This document shows, piece after piece, positions 5,126 to 8,193 of a stretch of DNA of 8,193 nucleotides. The position numbers and the translations under genes were made by a program. Positions within the stretch are counted from its first letter, which is position 1. Each line of letters opens with the position of its first letter. The notes under the pieces are model-generated. The model made no database searches, was not told the origin of the DNA, and saw nothing but the letters and a program-made list of their open reading frames with translations. Source of the DNA: Deltaproteobacteria bacterium (lineage in GTDB: Bacteria > Desulfobacterota > Dissulfuribacteria > Dissulfuribacterales > QOAL01); contig JALWJV010000012.1 of the NCBI GenBank assembly GCA_026996955.1, forward strand, positions 1 through 8,193. The letters run 5' to 3'.

Positions 5126-6713
5126 TTCTTCCAAATCCCATCCATGCTCGAAATCTTCTTCAAGCAGGCGAAGTGCCGGAATCCTTCTTCACATAACCTC
5201 CCTTCCGGGAGATTACGGTATTGGTGAGGCAGGGCCCAGGGCAGAGGACTTTCTGGATTTTCTTGAAAGTGCCGGGCAAACATACTGGCAGTTTCTGCCC
5301 CTTGGGCCTACCTCTCACATATTTTCCAACTCTCCATACATGGGAAGTTCTGCCTTTGCTGGAAATCCCCTTGTTATAAGCACGGATAGGCTGCTTCAGG
5401 ATGGGTGGATAACCAGGGAAGACCTGGAGCCCATTCCTGAATTCTCGGAGTATTTTGTTATATTTGAGAATGTAGAGGAGTTTAAGAGCCGGATACTTCA
5501 AAAGGCATTTGCGGTCTTTAAGAGTGGCGGAGAGAATGCTGATTTCGCCAGATTCTGCAATTCATCTCCCTGGCTTCACGATTATGCCCTCTTTGAGAGC
5601 CTCAGAAAAAAGTATGGCTTCAGGCCATGGAACAGGTGGCCCAGGGAACTTGCCCTTAGAGAGCCTGATGCCCTTGAGGCAGCGGCAGGTGAACTTTCCG
5701 AAGATGTCCATTACCACAAGTTTGTACAGTTTTTATTCCATACCCACTGGCAGCAGGTAAGGAAAAAGGCCAGGGAGAATGGCGTCAGGCTGATTGGTGA
5801 TATCCCAATATACGTTGCCTGGGACAGTGCTGATGTGTGGGCCAACCAGGAGTGTTTTCAGCTTGATCCCCAGACACTTGAGCCACGCTACGTGGCAGGG
5901 GTTCCGCCTGATTATTTTAGCAAGACCGGCCAGTTGTGGGGTAATCCCCTGTACCGCTGGAAGGGGCGTGGGGGGCGTCTGAATCCCGCTGTCTATCAGT
6001 GGTGGCAGAACCGGTTCAGGCGCATGGCCGAACTGGTTGATGTTGTGCGCATAGATCATTTCAGGGGATTTGAGGCTTACTGGCGTATCCCTGCAGGGGA
6101 AAAGACCGCTGTTAACGGAAAATGGGTCAAGGGGCCTGGAAGGGCCTTTTTCAGCCGTATGGGAGAGGCTGTCAGTTGTATTGAGATTATCGCAGAGGAT
6201 TTGGGTACAATTACGCCTGAGGTTGAGGCCCTGCGGGATTCATTGGGTTTTGCAGGTATGAAGGTGCTGCAGTTTGCCTTTGGCTCCGGGCCGGATAATC
6301 CTTATCTTCCGTGGAATTTCAAAACGCCAAACTGTGTGGTCTATACAGGCACCCATGATAATGACACCACTGTGGGATGGTTTCTGGACCCTGGAGTTGA
6401 TGAGGAGGCAAAGAGGGCTGCTCTCAGGTTTGCAAACAGTGACGGATCGCGCATACACCTTGATTTTATCAGGATGGCATATTCTTCAACTGCCCGGCTT
6501 GCCATAATTCCCATGCAGGATGTTTTGGGATTTGGAAATGACTGCAGGATGAACACGCCAAGTACCACTGAGAATAACTGGGTATGGCGGTGTGCCCCGC
6601 GTTTTATTACCGATGATGTAGCCCGTATGCTTCGTGACGAGGCTGAATTCTATGCCCGGCTTGCTCCTGTTTTGGAGGGCACGGATGATTCCAATGGTAG
6701 CAGCAGCTCTTAA
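5118..6713 (+). CDS. malQ: 4-alpha-glucanotransferase (amylomaltase, GH77)
   Basis: A 531-residue cytoplasmic amylomaltase that transfers maltooligosaccharide chains between alpha-1,4-glucans, releasing glucose during glycogen or maltodextrin turnover. The N-terminal barrel opens with RRSAGILLHITSLPGDYGIGE and YWQFLPLGPT. GH77 motifs follow: PIYVAWDSADVWAN, GVPPDYFSKTGQLWGNPLYRW, RIDHFRGFEAYW with the nucleophile Asp313, IIAEDLG with the acid/base Glu360, and GTHDNDT with Asp414 stabilising the transition state. The C-terminal MQDVLGFGNDCRMNTPSTTENNWVWR is also canonical. The frame stays open upstream to 4992, but that part is out of phase with the cysteine protein and has no family similarity. 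The ATG at 5118 with AGGA at 5108-5111 is the better start. Both ends are serine-rich (near the N-terminus, and SNGSSSS at the C-terminus). It is the last gene of the run, and no strong terminator follows. Confidence 0.95.
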   Translation: MVNSSKSHPCSKSSSSRRSAGILLHITSLPGDYGIGEAGPRAEDFLDFLESAGQTYWQFLPLGPTSHIFSNSPYMGSSAFAGNPLVISTDRLLQDGWITREDLEPIPEFSEYFVIFENVEEFKSRILQKAFAVFKSGGENADFARFCNSSPWLHDYALFESLRKKYGFRPWNRWPRELALREPDALEAAAGELSEDVHYHKFVQFLFHTHWQQVRKKARENGVRLIGDIPIYVAWDSADVWANQECFQLDPQTLEPRYVAGVPPDYFSKTGQLWGNPLYRWKGRGGRLNPAVYQWWQNRFRRMAELVDVVRIDHFRGFEAYWRIPAGEKTAVNGKWVKGPGRAFFSRMGEAVSCIEIIAEDLGTITPEVEALRDSLGFAGMKVLQFAFGSGPDNPYLPWNFKTPNCVVYTGTHDNDTTVGWFLDPGVDEEAKRAALRFANSDGSRIHLDFIRMAYSSTARLAIIPMQDVLGFGNDCRMNTPSTTENNWVWRCAPRFITDDVARMLRDEAEFYARLAPVLEGTDDSNGSSSS

Positions 6714-6983
6714 GGCCTGCACTAAATTTGTATACCTGGATTGAGCGATTGTCTGATTTGCTGCAGATCCGCGAAAGAGGAATTCCCATAATAGTCGGCT
6801 ATATGGGGATTCCTATGACAAAGGAGATGCAGTAAATACGGCAATCATGAAGGGTTTCAAAACTGGAAAGCTATAATTGACATAACTCCTTTTAATTTCA
6901 TTAAAAAATAATTTTCCAGATTTTGAAACGCTCAATCTAGGGTATATCTTGTCTTACTTCTTATGTTATTTTTGACTAACAGA
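6714..6983. other. AT-rich convergent intergenic region after malQ
   Basis: The 270 bases between malQ (+) and the sigma-54 activator (-) contain no convincing gene. A short open frame (6701-6835, reading ...RERGIPIIVGYMGIPMTKEMQ) lacks a good start and any recognised family. A nested inverted repeat at 6854-6929 is the main structure. A TTGACA at 6877-6882 lies in its loop but has only a weak partner (ATTAAA at 6900-6905). No classical GC stem plus T-run terminator is visible for either gene. Confidence 0.55.
6854..6929. repeat. Nested inverted repeat between convergent genes
   Basis: GTTTCAAAACTGGAAA (6854-6869) is the exact complement of TTTCCAG-A-TTTTGAAAC (6913-6929) apart from one extra A at 6920, giving a 16-bp stem with a single bulge. 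Inside the 43-base loop, TTTTAAT (6890-6896) and ATTAAAA (6900-6906) form a second perfect stem around TTC. Position between convergent genes suggests a transcript-end structure working in both directions. A site for a dimeric DNA-binding protein is also possible. Confidence 0.7.
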
Positions 6984-8021
6984 CTATTCCGGGGGAAGTT
7001 GCCCGGGAATCATTACCCCATAATCCTTGATTTTGTACAGTAGCGCCTTGTAGCTTATCTGAAGCAGGTCTGCAGCCTGTTTTCTGTTACCATCTGTACG
7101 CTTCAGCGCCTCTTCAATTACCATTGCCTCTATTGCACCGGTTGCCTTCTTGCTGATCTCTTTCAGAGAAGGGAATCCACGCTTGAGGTCTGCCCGGCAC
7201 TCCTCCATAACAGTATCAAGCGCTGACTTGTCCGGAACCCAAGGCTCGGTAAATGACTTGGCGTTTTGGGAGTTCTTTATCTTTATTGTAAGTTCTTTGC
7301 AGAGCGGTGCAGATTCGCCAAATACCATGAGCCTTTTTATGAAATTTTCAAGCTCCCTGATGTTCCCGGGCCAGTTATACTCCTGGAACAGGTCCATCAG
7401 CTCTCTGCTAAGCGTAATCTCCCTCCCCTTTGCAAGACCCTTGTGAATGCGCATGAAGTGATCACAGAGCAGGGGGATGTCTTCCTTGCGGTCCCTTAAA
7501 GGCGGAACCATTATTTTTATCATGTTAAGGCGGTAGTACAGGTCTTCCCGGAATTTGCCGTTCTGAACATCAAGTTCCAGATCATGGTGCGTAGCGGCTA
7601 TGACCCATGCATCAACCTCCACATCTTCAACCCCTCCAACCCTGGAAAATACAGAATCCTGAAGGACCTGCAGCAGTTTTGCCTGCAGGGCAAAGGACAT
7701 GTCACCGATTTCATCAAGGAAGATGGTGCTGTTCTGAGCAAGTTCAAACTTGCCTTTTTTCTGCATGGTTGCACCGGTGAATGCACCCTTTTCATAGCCG
7801 AAGAGTTCGCTTTCCAGCAGTTCACCAGGCAGTGCGGCACAGTTGACTTTGACAAGGGGTCTGTCACCGCGATCAGACAGGGCGTGAAGGCTTCGCACCA
7901 CAAGCTCTTTGCCTACGCCGCTTTCTCCGGTTATCAGGATGTTGAGATCAGTGTTTACAACCTGCTTGATCAGCTCTTTCAGTCGTACTACAGGTTCACT
8001 ATTACCAATTATGAGATTCAT
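6984..8021 (-). CDS. Sigma-54-dependent transcriptional activator, AAA+ plus Fis-type HTH, no receiver domain
   Basis: A 345-residue bacterial enhancer-binding protein (from the ATG at 8021). The AAA+ domain begins almost at once: Walker A GESGVGKE (32-39), the sigma-54-contacting loop GAFTGA (79-84), Walker B TIFLDEIGD (99-107), sensor I AATHHDL, GKFREDLYYRLN with the arginine fingers, and sensor II WPGNIRELEN (217-226). A linker of about 60 residues leads to a Fis-type helix-turn-helix, GNRKQAADLLQISYKALLYKI (from about 301). All parts needed for ATP-driven open-complex formation look intact. There is no N-terminal receiver, GAF or PAS domain, so it resembles PspF in layout. The start is uncertain: a TTG at 8057 would add 12 residues, and neither start has a clear Shine-Dalgarno sequence. 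An in-frame stop lies just before the TTG, so no receiver domain is fused upstream. The targets are unknown; its orientation opposite to malQ gives no clue. Confidence 0.92.
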   Translation of the reverse strand: MNLIIGNSEPVVRLKELIKQVVNTDLNILITGESGVGKELVVRSLHALSDRGDRPLVKVNCAALPGELLESELFGYEKGAFTGATMQKKGKFELAQNSTIFLDEIGDMSFALQAKLLQVLQDSVFSRVGGVEDVEVDAWVIAATHHDLELDVQNGKFREDLYYRLNMIKIMVPPLRDRKEDIPLLCDHFMRIHKGLAKGREITLSRELMDLFQEYNWPGNIRELENFIKRLMVFGESAPLCKELTIKIKNSQNAKSFTEPWVPDKSALDTVMEECRADLKRGFPSLKEISKKATGAIEAMVIEEALKRTDGNRKQAADLLQISYKALLYKIKDYGVMIPGQLPPE

Positions 8022-8122
8022 TTGATGGCACACATTGTCTGCGTGGAAAAGCTGCAATCATGTTAGCGAAACTTTTTCACTATTTTTAGGGAGTTTGGTG
8101 GTAAAAAATTACAATATTCTTC

Positions 8123-8141
8123 TTATTATTAACAATAATAA
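8123..8141. repeat. Perfect AT-only inverted repeat upstream of the activator
   Basis: TTATTATT-AAC-AATAATAA is a perfect eight-base inverted repeat with a three-base spacer, about 100 bases upstream of the activator start, within an AT-rich stretch (8080-8145). It may be an operator-like site or simply the AT-rich character of a promoter region. Confidence 0.5.
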
Positions 8142-8161
8142 TGGATAAAGGCAATACCGGA

Positions 8162-8193
8162 ATGAGATTTTTCGGATACTTGACATGGATAAG
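8162..8193 (+). CDS. Possible start of a divergent gene running off the window
   Basis: An ATG at 8162 (MRFFGYLTWI...) is preceded by AAAGG at 8147-8151 with a ten-base spacer and stays open to the end of the window. An in-frame ATG at 8141 (MDKGNTGMRFF...) is an alternative but lacks a ribosome binding site. Only about ten codons are visible, so no product can be named. It would be divergent from the sigma-54 activator, sharing the AT-rich region 8060-8140. Confidence 0.2.
   Translation, partial: MRFFGYLTWI

Noticed and set aside
8025..8041. TGGCAC...GTCTGC as a sigma-54 (-24/-12) promoter
   Set aside because: The GG and GC elements are 12 bases apart instead of the required 10, and it points into the activator gene from inside its own start region.
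8022..8057. TTG at 8057 as the start of the sigma-54 activator
   Set aside because: It is a rare start codon without a ribosome binding site, adding 12 residues with no family counterpart. The ATG at 8021 gives a normal beginning, but the choice is not certain.
7584..8066. 160-codon + strand open frame opposite the sigma-54 activator
   Set aside because: The opposite strand carries the intact AAA+ motifs. This frame is an antisense shadow without family features.
8108..8188. 26-codon - strand frame (MSSIRKISFRYCLYPLLLLIIRRIL) upstream of the activator
   Set aside because: It is very short, AT-driven and hydrophobic by composition, with no way to judge a ribosome binding site at the window edge.

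Overview
The window reads as a housekeeping stretch of a Gram-negative bacterial chromosome, most likely a deltaproteobacterium in the broad sense (Desulfobacterota-like). That placement is an inference. It rests on the direct LL-diaminopimelate aminotransferase (DapL) route to lysine and meso-diaminopimelate, a sigma-54 activator with a Fis-type C-terminus, roughly balanced base composition in the genes, and a 180-bp palindromic intergenic element. No rRNA, tRNA, CRISPR array, transposase or phage gene is visible.

Layout. Positions 2-220 hold the C-terminal end of dapF. A 309-bp gap follows, filled mostly by a long imperfect palindrome (261-440) and ending in a strong ribosome binding site. 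From 530 to 6713 seven genes lie on the + strand, either a few bases apart or overlapping: dapA, dapB, a fumarylacetoacetate hydrolase (FAH) family gene, dapL, folK, a small membrane-anchored four-cysteine (YHS/TRASH-like) protein, and malQ. The spacing suggests one transcription unit. An AT-rich convergent gap (6714-6983) contains a nested inverted repeat. A stand-alone sigma-54-dependent activator without a receiver domain follows on the - strand (6984-8021). The last 170 bases are AT-rich, with a perfect short inverted repeat and a possible start of a divergent + strand gene running off the end.

How the genes work together. DapA condenses pyruvate with aspartate semialdehyde, DapB reduces the product to tetrahydrodipicolinate, DapL transaminates that directly to LL-diaminopimelate, and DapF epimerises it to the meso form for peptidoglycan and lysine. 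DapL replaces the acyl-blocked DapD/DapC/DapE steps, so the four dap genes here cover the pathway from aspartate semialdehyde to meso-diaminopimelate. The FAH-family gene between dapB and dapL is the main functional unknown. Its superfamily acts on 2-oxo and 4-hydroxy-2-oxo dicarboxylates, and the DapA product in open-chain form belongs to that class. FolK (folate), the four-cysteine protein and MalQ (alpha-glucan metabolism) appear to be co-transcribed passengers with no clear link to lysine.

I see no obvious new defence or mobile system. The points most worth a second look are the FAH gene inside the lysine cluster, the 180-bp palindrome, the 48-nt tandem duplication inside folK, the Cys/Lys-rich N-terminal extension of DapA, the nested inverted repeat after malQ, and the receiverless sigma-54 activator.
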